Positions 23,841 through 31,168 of a DNA stretch of 32,734 bases are shown here, piece by piece. The stretch spans positions 1 to 32,734 of the forward strand of contig CALXBL010000013.1 of NCBI GenBank assembly GCA_944386525.1. The letters run 5' to 3'. The notes beneath the pieces were generated by a model. It made no database searches. It was not told the DNA's origin and saw only the letters and a program-made list of their open reading frames with translations. The position numbers and the translations under genes were made by a program. This DNA comes from an uncultured Ruminococcus sp. (GTDB lineage Bacteria > Bacillota > Clostridia > Oscillospirales > Ruminococcaceae). Position 1 is the first letter of the stretch, and every line of letters starts with the position of its first letter.

Positions 23841-25442
23841 CTACATTCTTAGAGAAAGCTTTTCACGCAGCAAAGAGGGGGTATATCCCATGATTCTCAA
23901 CACCAACACATACATAAAAGCTCCGGCTGCTACTGCGGTTACAAGGCTTACAGCTGCGCCCATATCCTCAGTCAGCGAGAGCGCAAGCCATGCCGCCGCT
24001 CCGCACATGACCGAACTGTAAGCAACCGGCGCTAAACTGCTCCATATCCTGATACTGCCGCAGAGCTGCCGCCTAAGACCCGCTGTACCCATAACAAACA
24101 TCATTATGTAGCACACACTTGTTGAAATTCCAGCCCCCGTCACCGCAAACAACGGCTGAGGTATAAGCACGATATTAAGTACAAGCTTCACTCCAAGTCC
24201 GGCAAGCATCAGCTTTATGGGAAGATCTGCCCTGCCTATAGCCTGCATTATGCTGAACATCGGCGAGACCATGCAAAGTCCTATCATACCTGGCATAAGT
24301 GACCTTAGAGCCTCCGCCGCAATTGCTGCCTCATGGCTGTGACTGCTGTATAGCAGTTCCATAACAGGCTCTGCCAGAATATAAAGACCTGCCCCTGCCG
24401 GCATGGCTATCAGAGCAGCTGCAAGACTCACTGAGCATACCTGATCCCTGAGCGAGGCAGTTTTCCTGCGTGCCCATGCTCTTGCGGCACACGGCAAAAC
24501 GCTCCGCCCGAACATATTCGTCACCGACGGCACAAGATTGAATACTGTAAGCGACATTCCCGTAAATGCTCCATACACAAACGCAGGGAATGTATCCTCT
24601 CTTGCCATATCTCCAAAGCGTGCTGCAAGGGATTCCATATTCCGTTCCTGTGCATAGCCCAGACAGCGCATAACCGTACACAAATCCACAACCGATGTGA
24701 GAGATGTCACCACTGAACCAAGCGCTATTGGCAGCATTGTACGGATAAGACGCCGGGCTATTACTCTCCGTGGCTGAGGCTCTGTTTTTTTAAGTTCCTG
24801 CCGCCTTATGCCGTCGCCAAAGGCGTTTCTCAGGAGAAAATAGAGCAGTCCTGCTCCCGTGGATATAGTCACACCTAAAACTGCTGCCGCTGCTGATACA
24901 GACAAAATATCTGTCCCCGGCGGAAAGAACTCCAGCACGCTCTCGCTGTTAGCTATCACTGCTCCCGAAAGCCACAACCCTGCCAAAACTTTTACAGCCG
25001 CCTCTGCCGCCTGCGACATCGCTGTGGGATACATATTCTGAAGTCCTTCATAATATCCTCTCTCAACGGCACTCATACAGCCTAAAAGTGCAGACGGCGC
25101 TATCATCAGAATCGCATACCATGCGCTTTCGTCTCCTGCTGTAAATATGGCAAATGGCTTTGCCGCAAGAAATATTATAAGCGACAAAACTGCTCCCAAT
25201 GCTGAAAAAAGCAGCCGTGCAGTACTGCGTATACGGCGGACGCTGCTCCAGCAGCCCTTGGCAGCCTCCTCAGCTGTATTCTTTGCCACTGCTGCGGACA
25301 GACCTGTCACGGACATCGCATATATCGGCAGAAAAAGTCCGTATGCACAGCTGAAATACCCCATGCCTATGCCGCCAAGCTGATTTGTAAGCGGTATCTT
25401 GACAAGTGCGCCCAGAACCTTTGCCGCCGCCGCCGATGCCAT
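23841..25442 (-). CDS. SpoVB/MurJ-like polysaccharide flippase (MVF/MATE superfamily)
   Basis: A polytopic membrane protein with about 14 hydrophobic segments. It begins AAAAKVLGALVKIPLTNQLGGIGMGYFSCAYGLFLPIYAMSV, the signature opening of SpoVB-type oligosaccharide/lipid II flippases, and has RGYYEGLQNMYPTAMSQ as in that family. The first ATG (25442) has no good ribosome-binding site. In frame upstream, codons read (ATT)(CTG)KKQTFFKGSLIL, the expected family N-terminus, with AAGGAG 6-9 nt before ATT/CTG at 25484/25481. The true start is probably one of those, adding 13-14 residues. A likely -10 (TATAAT, 25521-25516) is upstream. It may serve peptidoglycan or capsule export. Confidence 0.88.
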   Translation of the reverse strand: MASAAAAKVLGALVKIPLTNQLGGIGMGYFSCAYGLFLPIYAMSVTGLSAAVAKNTAEEAAKGCWSSVRRIRSTARLLFSALGAVLSLIIFLAAKPFAIFTAGDESAWYAILMIAPSALLGCMSAVERGYYEGLQNMYPTAMSQAAEAAVKVLAGLWLSGAVIANSESVLEFFPPGTDILSVSAAAAVLGVTISTGAGLLYFLLRNAFGDGIRRQELKKTEPQPRRVIARRLIRTMLPIALGSVVTSLTSVVDLCTVMRCLGYAQERNMESLAARFGDMAREDTFPAFVYGAFTGMSLTVFNLVPSVTNMFGRSVLPCAARAWARRKTASLRDQVCSVSLAAALIAMPAGAGLYILAEPVMELLYSSHSHEAAIAAEALRSLMPGMIGLCMVSPMFSIMQAIGRADLPIKLMLAGLGVKLVLNIVLIPQPLFAVTGAGISTSVCYIMMFVMGTAGLRRQLCGSIRIWSSLAPVAYSSVMCGAAAWLALSLTEDMGAAVSLVTAVAAGAFMYVLVLRIMGYTPSLLREKLSLRM

Positions 25443-25550
25443 CAGTATAAGTGAGCCTTTAAAAAAAGTCTGTTTTTTCAGAATGGATCACTCCTTTTTG
25501 ACCTGTCCGGTAAAAATTATAATTTTCAGAGGATTTTTCTAAAATTTATG

Positions 25551-25579
25551 TTGCTACACCGGAAAATATGTGTTATAAT
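25551..25579 (+). promoter_or_regulatory. Promoter of the aminotransferase gene
   Basis: TTGCTA (25551-25556) and TATAAT (25574-25579) with a 17-nt spacer. A direct repeat GCGCTTA (25591-25597 and 25601-25607) follows just downstream and could be an operator. Confidence 0.75.
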
Positions 25580-25635
25580 AATAGTTACAGGCGCTTACGT
25601 GCGCTTAAGTTAACACAGAAAGGACTCTTGAAACA

Positions 25636-26832
25636 ATGAATTTTCAATTCTCTGACAACGTTGCCGCACTCCAGCCGTCGGCAATACGTGAGATTTTAAA
25701 GTTTACAGGTATGCCCGGAGTTATTTCATTTGCTGCCGGAAATCCCGCTCCAGAGGCATTCCCTACCGAGACTGTTGCTCAGATCTCTGCTGATCTGCTC
25801 CGTGAGGATCCTATCCTTGCCATGCAATACAGCATTACCGAAGGTTATCCGGCACTGAGAAACCTGCTGAAAGAACGTATGACTGCTGAAAAGGCATTCT
25901 GCGAAGGCAAGGATGAGCTTATCATCACCTCCGGCGCTCAACAGGCAAATGAGCTTACGTGCAAGGTACTCCTCAATAAGGGCGATACCCTGATATGTGA
26001 GGCTCCAAGCTTTATTGGTTCGATCAATGCTTTTAAATCCTATGGCGTAAATCTATTTAGTATTCCTCTTGAAAGCGACGGCATGAATATTGAAGCTCTG
26101 GAAGAGGCTCTTAAAACTCAGCCAAACTGCAAAATAATTTATGTTATCCCGAATTTCCAGAATCCCACCGGCGGAGTTATGTCTCTTGAAAAGAGAAAGG
26201 CTCTGTATGAGTTAGCCTGTAGGTACGACGTTGTTATCCTCGAGGACAACCCCTATGGAGATCTGCGCTACGACGGTGAAAATGTTCCATCTATAAAGAG
26301 TATGGACACAGAAAACCGTGTTGTATACTCCGGTACATTCTCAAAAATACTTGCTCCCGGCTTCAGAGTGGGCTATGTGAGTGGTCCTGCCGAGATAATC
26401 TCCAAGATAACTGTATGCAAACAGGTATCAGACGTTCACTCAAACATCTGGGCGCAGGCTGTATGTGAACGCTTTATGCGTATCACAAATATGGATGAGT
26501 ACCTTGCTAACCTCAGAAATATCTACCGCAGAAAGAGAGATATTATGCTCTCGGAAATGAAAACATCGTTTTCAAAGAAGATATCCTACCAGAAGCCGCA
26601 GGGAGGTCTATTCATCTGGTGCACACTTCCGGATGACTGCGATATGAATGCTTTCTGCAAAAAAGCTGTTTCGGAATACAAGATAGCTCTTGTTCCGGGA
26701 AATGCTTTCCTTATAAATGAATCAGACAAAACCACATCTTTCCGCATGAACTTCTCAACTCCCACCGACGAGCAGCTTATCGAAGGCACAAGAATACTCG
26801 GTGCAATGAGCAAGGAAGTTCTGGGCGAATAA
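25636..26832 (+). CDS. PLP-dependent class I/II aminotransferase (LysN/2-aminoadipate transaminase-like)
   Basis: A 398-aa fold type I PLP enzyme transferring amino groups between amino acids and 2-oxo acids. Motifs: ISFAAGNPAPEAFP, the YSITEGYPALR segment, SGAQQANEL (cofactor phosphate loop), NFQNPTGG with its PLP-contacting Asn, LEDNPYGDLRYDG (Asp to the pyridine N), SGTFSKILAPGFRVGY with the Schiff-base Lys, and FRMNFST (substrate carboxylate Arg). These fit the LysN/MocR-like branch, whose members use 2-aminoadipate, aromatic or branched-chain substrates; the substrate here cannot be fixed. It has its own promoter, and the 175-aa unknown gene follows 26 nt later. Confidence 0.9.
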   Translation: MNFQFSDNVAALQPSAIREILKFTGMPGVISFAAGNPAPEAFPTETVAQISADLLREDPILAMQYSITEGYPALRNLLKERMTAEKAFCEGKDELIITSGAQQANELTCKVLLNKGDTLICEAPSFIGSINAFKSYGVNLFSIPLESDGMNIEALEEALKTQPNCKIIYVIPNFQNPTGGVMSLEKRKALYELACRYDVVILEDNPYGDLRYDGENVPSIKSMDTENRVVYSGTFSKILAPGFRVGYVSGPAEIISKITVCKQVSDVHSNIWAQAVCERFMRITNMDEYLANLRNIYRRKRDIMLSEMKTSFSKKISYQKPQGGLFIWCTLPDDCDMNAFCKKAVSEYKIALVPGNAFLINESDKTTSFRMNFSTPTDEQLIEGTRILGAMSKEVLGE

Positions 26833-26858
26833 CTCTAAAATGAAAGGAATTTTATAAA

Positions 26859-27386
26859 ATGGCAATCAACAGACAAGGCGCTTTCGACAATTATATGGTT
26901 ACCGCAAAATATCTCTCCACAAGAAATATGGCACTCAATTTCCCGGCTAAGAATCTAGGCAAATTCGGCGCAAACGACATCTATGGACTGGTAATAGATA
27001 TGCCTATGAGCCCCGTCATTCTCTGCTCAATGAGCGTGTATGCAAACGGTGCGTGCAACCTCCACTTCAACAACGGTATAGAATACACCGGCGCTGCTCT
27101 CAGACATCAGACTGTTATCCAGCCTGCACGTACTTTAGTGGCAAATGCCATACATCTAATCGAAAGCGCAAAACCTACTAAAAACTTCCAGCTGCCTATG
27201 GGCAGATCTCATTATATATATATCCTCACAAAGAAGGGCGTATATAAGCGTGTGATAGACCCGGCAACCGTTAAGAACGACTCCAAGGAGGCTCTTGGAT
27301 TCTACGTCCTCTATCAGCAGCTCATGCAAACTATGCACTCCGCTCAGCTCAAAGACCGTGCTGCAGCTGAATCAGCTGAAAAGTGA
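26859..27386 (+). CDS. conserved hypothetical protein, cytoplasmic (175 aa)
   Basis: I do not recognise a family. The protein has no signal peptide or membrane segment. It begins MAINRQGAFDNYM and contains a mixed alpha/beta pattern with MPMSPVILCSMSVYANGACNLHFNNG, a helical stretch ARTLVANAIHLIESA and a short beta motif SHYIYILTKKGVYKRV, ending in an Ala/Glu-rich tail. AAAGGAA precedes ATG 26859. It lies 26 nt after the aminotransferase, so the two are likely cotranscribed, and a clear terminator follows. A functional link with the aminotransferase is only suggested by position. Confidence 0.8.
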   Translation: MAINRQGAFDNYMVTAKYLSTRNMALNFPAKNLGKFGANDIYGLVIDMPMSPVILCSMSVYANGACNLHFNNGIEYTGAALRHQTVIQPARTLVANAIHLIESAKPTKNFQLPMGRSHYIYILTKKGVYKRVIDPATVKNDSKEALGFYVLYQQLMQTMHSAQLKDRAAAESAEK

Positions 27387-27398
27387 TCTTATTAGGCG

Positions 27399-27426
27399 AT
27401 CCCTCGTATTTAAGCGAGGGATTTTC
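27399..27426 (+). terminator. Terminator after the aminotransferase/unknown pair
   Basis: ATCCCTCG pairs with CGAGGGAT around an eight-base loop, followed by TTTTCC, 12 nt after the stop at 27386. Confidence 0.85.
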
Positions 27427-27461
27427 CTGTGTATAAAATATTGATCAAAGGAGACAATACA

Positions 27462-28574
27462 ATGATAAAAAAATTTGGAGCTATTGTAACGGCTGCCGCA
27501 TTTATGGCTTTGACTTTTCTATGCCCGATCATGGCAAATGCCGACCAGACTTTAAAGGGCGACGCAAACAAAAACGGTTCCGTCGAACTGGACGACGCCT
27601 CCGCTGTGCTGGAATTATACGCTAAAATTGCCGCAAATATAGACAGCTCCGGATATAGCAGTGAAGCCGACGTTGATGAGAATGGAGCTATAACTCTTGA
27701 CGACTCTGCTTATATACTTTCATACTACTCCCGTTCAGCCGCCGGTATGAACGCCGACTGGAACGATATACTCGGTATTGATGAGGGTATCGACGTTACC
27801 ATAAGCATGGACGGTCTGAACAGTACATACGCTCTCCTGCTGGACGCCCAGACTGGTGAAGTCATTGCCGAGAAAAACGGATATGCTACCGTTTATCCAG
27901 CATCCATGACAAAAATCATGACTGCCATCATAACCATTGAAAGCTATGAGGATATAAATACCCCCATCACCATTCCTTATGAAGCTCTGAGTGCCACATG
28001 GTCAGGAGGCGGCTCATCTGCCGGATTTTCCTCAGGCGCAAATATAACAGTCCTTGATCTTATCTACGGTATGCTGCTGCCCTCGGGCTGTGAATGCTGC
28101 TTTACTGCTGCTTTCGCAATAAGCGGCTCTGAAACTGCTTTTGTAGAACTCATGAACCAAAAAGCAGCTGAGCTTGGCATGACCGGAACTCACTACGCTA
28201 ACTGCACCGGTCTGCCGAACTCCGACCACTACACCACGCCCTATGATATGACTATCCTTATGCGCTATGCCATACAGAACGACATCTTCCGCATGGTCGA
28301 TACCTCCCAGAGCTACACCGCTACAAACGGTCTGTACATGAGAAGCACCATGTTCAAGTCACTCATAAACAACTACGGTACTACTGCAGTTACCGGCGGT
28401 GAGATACTCGGCGGAAAAACCGGAACTACCAATGCAGCAGGCAGCTGTCTTACAAGCTTTGCCAATATTTATGGCAGAGAATACATACTCTGTACCACAA
28501 AAGCGTCCGGCAGCGGCAACAATACCGGCGATGCAAGAAAAGTCTATAATCGCCTTGGCAGTGCGCTGTCTTGA
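27462..28574 (+). CDS. secreted dockerin-fused D-alanyl-D-alanine carboxypeptidase (S11 family)
   Basis: 370 aa. A signal peptide (KKFGAIVTAAAFMALTFLCPIMANA) is followed directly by a dockerin (about 31-95) with two full calcium loops, DANKNGSVELDD and DVDENGAITLDD, then a penicillin-binding-protein-like peptidase domain. Catalytic motifs are SMTK (Ser148, Lys151), SGC at 208-210 where SxN is usual, and KTG at 319-321. The enzyme would trim the terminal D-Ala from peptidoglycan stem peptides, or have another target. Its dockerin could anchor it to a cohesin. No C-terminal membrane anchor is seen. ATG 27462 follows AAAGGAG; a start 33 nt upstream would precede that site. Confidence 0.9.
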   Translation: MIKKFGAIVTAAAFMALTFLCPIMANADQTLKGDANKNGSVELDDASAVLELYAKIAANIDSSGYSSEADVDENGAITLDDSAYILSYYSRSAAGMNADWNDILGIDEGIDVTISMDGLNSTYALLLDAQTGEVIAEKNGYATVYPASMTKIMTAIITIESYEDINTPITIPYEALSATWSGGGSSAGFSSGANITVLDLIYGMLLPSGCECCFTAAFAISGSETAFVELMNQKAAELGMTGTHYANCTGLPNSDHYTTPYDMTILMRYAIQNDIFRMVDTSQSYTATNGLYMRSTMFKSLINNYGTTAVTGGEILGGKTGTTNAAGSCLTSFANIYGREYILCTTKASGSGNNTGDARKVYNRLGSALS

Positions 28575-28582
28575 TATTTAAC

Positions 28583-28611
28583 TTGACAAACATCTTGTAA
28601 GGCTTTATAAT
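28583..28611 (+). promoter_or_regulatory. Promoter of trpS
   Basis: TTGACA (28583-28588) and TATAAT (28606-28611) have a 17-nt spacer. The short leader (about 30 nt) leaves no room for a T-box. Confidence 0.9.
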
Positions 28612-28648
28612 AGTAATAATGTAATATTTCACAGGAGGAATCTGTTTT

Positions 28649-29656
28649 ATGGAAGAAACAGCAAAGAAAAAGCTCATATTCAGCGGTATCCAGCCAACTG
28701 GTACATTTACCCTCGGAAATTATATCGGCGCTATAAGAAACTGGGGTCCGCTTCAGGATGAATACAACTGCATCTACTGCGTTGTTGATATGCACGCTAT
28801 CACTGTACGTCAGGAGCCTGCTAAACTCCGACAGAATACGCTCCAGGCATATGCCTTGCTTATGGCTTGCGGCATTAATCTCGATAAGTCCATACTATTT
28901 ATCCAGAGCCACGTTAAAACTCACGCTGAGCTAAACTGGATACTCGGCTGCAATACTCAGTTCGGTGAGCTTTCCCGTATGACTCAGTTCAAAGATAAGA
29001 GTGCACGTCATGCAGATGATGTAAATTCCGGTCTGTTTACATATCCCGTGCTTATGGCGGCTGATATTCTTGCTTATAATGCTGATTTAGTTCCGGTCGG
29101 TGCCGACCAGAAGCAGCATCTTGAGCTGGCAAGAAATATCGCTCAAAGATTCAACCAGAAATACGGTGAATTCTTTACCGTTCCTGAGCCGTATATACCG
29201 CCCGTTGGCGCAAAGGTAATGTCACTGCAGGATCCAACTAAGAAAATGTCTAAGTCGGACGACAACCCCAACGCTTGCATACTCATTCTGGACGACAAGG
29301 ATACTATTATCCGCAAGTGCAAGCGGGCCGTTACCGACAGCGACACCGTCGTACGCTACGCTGAAGGCAAGGACGGCATCAATAACCTTATGACCATCTA
29401 CTCAAGCATCACCGGCAAGGACTACGCCGCTATTGAGGCTGAGTTCGACGGCAAGGGCTACGGCGATTTCAAGCTGGCTGTTGGCGAGTCTATCGCTGAT
29501 CACCTCAGTCCAATGCAGGAGGAGTTCAAGCGTCTGTACGCCGACAAGGCTTACCTGAAGGAGTGCTACACATCTAACGCCCAGAAGGCGCTTGCTTATT
29601 CACAAAGGATCGTCTCAAAGGTTTACCGCAAGGTAGGCTTTGTTGACGCAAGATAA
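28649..29656 (+). CDS. trpS: tryptophanyl-tRNA synthetase
   Basis: Charges tRNA-Trp in the cytoplasm. It is a class I synthetase of 335 aa, the usual size. The HIGH-equivalent motif is PTGTFTLGNYIGA (residues 16-28), and KMSKS is at 199-203 (KKMSKSDDNPNAC). VGADQKQHLELARNIAQRFN is the expected family signature for the active site and tRNA selection. AGGAGGA precedes ATG 28649, and a consensus promoter is ~40 nt upstream. A hairpin terminator follows, after which mazG begins. Confidence 0.97.
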   Translation: MEETAKKKLIFSGIQPTGTFTLGNYIGAIRNWGPLQDEYNCIYCVVDMHAITVRQEPAKLRQNTLQAYALLMACGINLDKSILFIQSHVKTHAELNWILGCNTQFGELSRMTQFKDKSARHADDVNSGLFTYPVLMAADILAYNADLVPVGADQKQHLELARNIAQRFNQKYGEFFTVPEPYIPPVGAKVMSLQDPTKKMSKSDDNPNACILILDDKDTIIRKCKRAVTDSDTVVRYAEGKDGINNLMTIYSSITGKDYAAIEAEFDGKGYGDFKLAVGESIADHLSPMQEEFKRLYADKAYLKECYTSNAQKALAYSQRIVSKVYRKVGFVDAR

Positions 29657-29657
29657 C

Positions 29658-29692
29658 AAAAAAGGCAGAGCTGCACGCTCTGCCTGTATTTT
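29658..29692 (+). terminator. Terminator or attenuator between trpS and mazG
   Basis: GGCAGAGC pairs with GCTCTGCC around TGCAC, with an A-run before and TGTATTTT after. The mazG Shine-Dalgarno begins within a few bases and no promoter is visible in between, so mazG may depend on partial read-through. Confidence 0.8.
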
Positions 29693-29705
29693 ACCGGAGG
29701 AAAAT

Positions 29706-30503
29706 ATGGTTGATTTTGAATTCAAGGACAGATACGATATAAACGATTTAGTGAATATCGTCGAAATCCTGAGAAAGCCAGGCGGCTGCCCGTGGGATAT
29801 GGAGCAAACCCACGCCTCTATAAGAATGGACTTTATCGAGGAGGTGTATGAGGTCGCCGAGGCAATCGATAAAAATGATGCGAAACTGCTCCGAGAAGAA
29901 CTGGGCGATGTGCTGCTGCAGGTGGTTTTCCACACCCAGATAGAGCGTGAGATCGGAAGATTCAACCTTGACGACGTATGCGATGAGGTCTGCAAAAAGA
30001 TGATAATTCGCCATCCCCACGTTTTCGGAGATCTGACGGTCAGCAGCACCGGAGAGGTGCTTAACAACTGGGAGGCTATAAAGCAGGAGACAAAAGGTCA
30101 GACTACCTATACTGAAACCCTCGAGAGTGTTGCGGTTTCCCTGCCTGCACTGCTCCGTGCCCAGAAGGTAGGAAAACGTGCTGCAAAATGCGGTATGGAC
30201 TTTCCTGACGCCCATTCAGCTATAAATAATATCCGCAGTGAGATTGATGAGCTTGAGGAGGCTGCACTTTCCGGCGACTCTGAAAGAATTGCTGACGAAA
30301 TGGGAGATGTGCTCTTCTCGTGCGTAAATGCAGCACGCAAGCTAAACTGCAATTCCGAGGAGTGCCTTACTGCTGCCACAGAAAAATTTATACGCCGATT
30401 TGCTGCTGTGGAGGAGAAAGTAAGAAAACAAAGAAAAACTATGGACGACTACACCACAGAGGAGCTTGATGCCATCTGGAATAGCATTAAGCACACAATT
30501 TAA
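29706..30503 (+). CDS. mazG: nucleoside triphosphate pyrophosphohydrolase MazG
   Basis: Hydrolyses (d)NTPs, including aberrant ones, to NMP and pyrophosphate. It has two MazG repeats. The first carries GGCPWDMEQTHASIR and the metal-binding EEVYEVAEAID...EELGDVLLQVVFH pattern. The second carries EIDELEEAAL...EMGDVLFSCVNAARK. The 265 aa match E. coli-type MazG in length. I start at ATG 29706 (MVDFEFKDRYD), five bases after GGAGG; a frame extending 66 nt upstream would run through the trpS end and the terminator hairpin. rqcP follows 9 nt later, the same pairing as yabN-yabO in Bacillus subtilis. Confidence 0.95.
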   Translation: MVDFEFKDRYDINDLVNIVEILRKPGGCPWDMEQTHASIRMDFIEEVYEVAEAIDKNDAKLLREELGDVLLQVVFHTQIEREIGRFNLDDVCDEVCKKMIIRHPHVFGDLTVSSTGEVLNNWEAIKQETKGQTTYTETLESVAVSLPALLRAQKVGKRAAKCGMDFPDAHSAINNIRSEIDELEEAALSGDSERIADEMGDVLFSCVNAARKLNCNSEECLTAATEKFIRRFAAVEEKVRKQRKTMDDYTTEELDAIWNSIKHTI

Positions 30504-30512
30504 GGAGGATTT

Positions 30513-30755
30513 ATGAGATTAGATAAATACCTGAAGGTTTCACGGCTTATCAAGCGCAGGACTGTTGCCAACGAGGCTTGCGACGCTGAAAAAATAACTG
30601 TAAACGGTAAGATCGCCCGTGCATCATACGATGTTAAGGTCGGTGATCTGATTGAGATCAACATGGGACAGAGAATGCTGAAGATCCAGGTGGAAAAGGT
30701 CACCGAATATGTGACAAAGGATACTGCCGCTGACCTCTATAAAGTTATATCCTGA
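30513..30755 (+). CDS. rqcP: S4-domain RNA-binding protein RqcP (YabO)
   Basis: An 80-aa protein made almost entirely of an S4 RNA-binding domain: MRLDKYLKVSRLIKRRTVANEAC, then VNGKIARASYDVKVGDLIEI. In Bacillota, RqcP works with RqcH in Ala-tailing of nascent chains on stalled 60S-like 50S subunits. Its position directly after mazG is the conserved yabN-yabO arrangement. AAGGAGG precedes ATG 30513. A strong terminator follows. Hsp15 is a related family, but length and context favour RqcP. Confidence 0.92.
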   Translation: MRLDKYLKVSRLIKRRTVANEACDAEKITVNGKIARASYDVKVGDLIEINMGQRMLKIQVEKVTEYVTKDTAADLYKVIS

Positions 30756-30770
30756 CTGCTGAAACACATA

Positions 30771-30811
30771 AAAAGACTGCTGCCCTTATGGACAGCAGTC
30801 CTTTTATTTTA
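30771..30811 (+). terminator. Terminator after rqcP
   Basis: AAAAGACTGCTG pairs with CAGCAGTC-C-TTTT around a ten-base loop, followed by ATTTT on the plus strand. Confidence 0.85.
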
Positions 30812-30813
30812 CC

Positions 30814-30966
30814 CTAAACTTCATAATAATCCTGTGCGTATGCGGAAACATAAACAGTACTCCGTTCCCCGGACGGAAGTGTTCTCATGGATACCGCACT
30901 GAAAGCAATCAGGAGCATTGTTATTATCATTAAGATATTGCTAATAATTTTTCTATAGCGTGTCAC
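30814..30966 (-). CDS. possible 50-aa single-pass membrane or secreted peptide
   Basis: A short reading frame in an otherwise empty 413-nt interval (30756-31168). From GTG 30966 it reads a basic N-terminus (TRYRKIISN), a hydrophobic stretch (ILMIITMLLIAFSAV) and a polar tail ending AYAQDYYEV. That is the shape of a signal peptide or small membrane protein. An extended -10 (TGATATAAT) lies directly before the GTG, so it would have to be leaderless or start at an internal ATG, and no good ribosome-binding site is seen. Low confidence. The remainder of the interval, 30967-31100, is AT-rich with nothing else recognised. Confidence 0.3.
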   Translation of the reverse strand: MTRYRKIISNILMIITMLLIAFSAVSMRTLPSGERSTVYVSAYAQDYYEV

Positions 30967-31099
30967 ATTATATCATCTCACAATCCAATATATTTTCATA
31001 GATTCCCCAAACTATACTTATATTATATCATATATAAAACAATCTGTCAATATCATATTGAAAAAAAGTTGATGTAATGTGAATTTGGAAATTAATATA

Positions 31100-31134
31100 A
31101 CAAGAAAACCGCCACAGTCAAACTGCGGCGGTTT
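31100..31134 (-). terminator. Terminator of the scaffoldin-like gene
   Basis: AAACCGCCGCAG and CTGTGGCGGTTT form a long stem around a five-base loop, followed by TCTTGTT on the minus strand, 35 nt after the stop at 31169. Confidence 0.85.
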
Positions 31135-31168
31135 CATTATTGTTTAGCTTAAAGCGTCACAAAACTGA

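Noticed and set aside
28612..28648. T-box upstream of trpS
   Set aside because: The leader after the promoter is only about 30 nt, with no specifier loop or T-box sequence.
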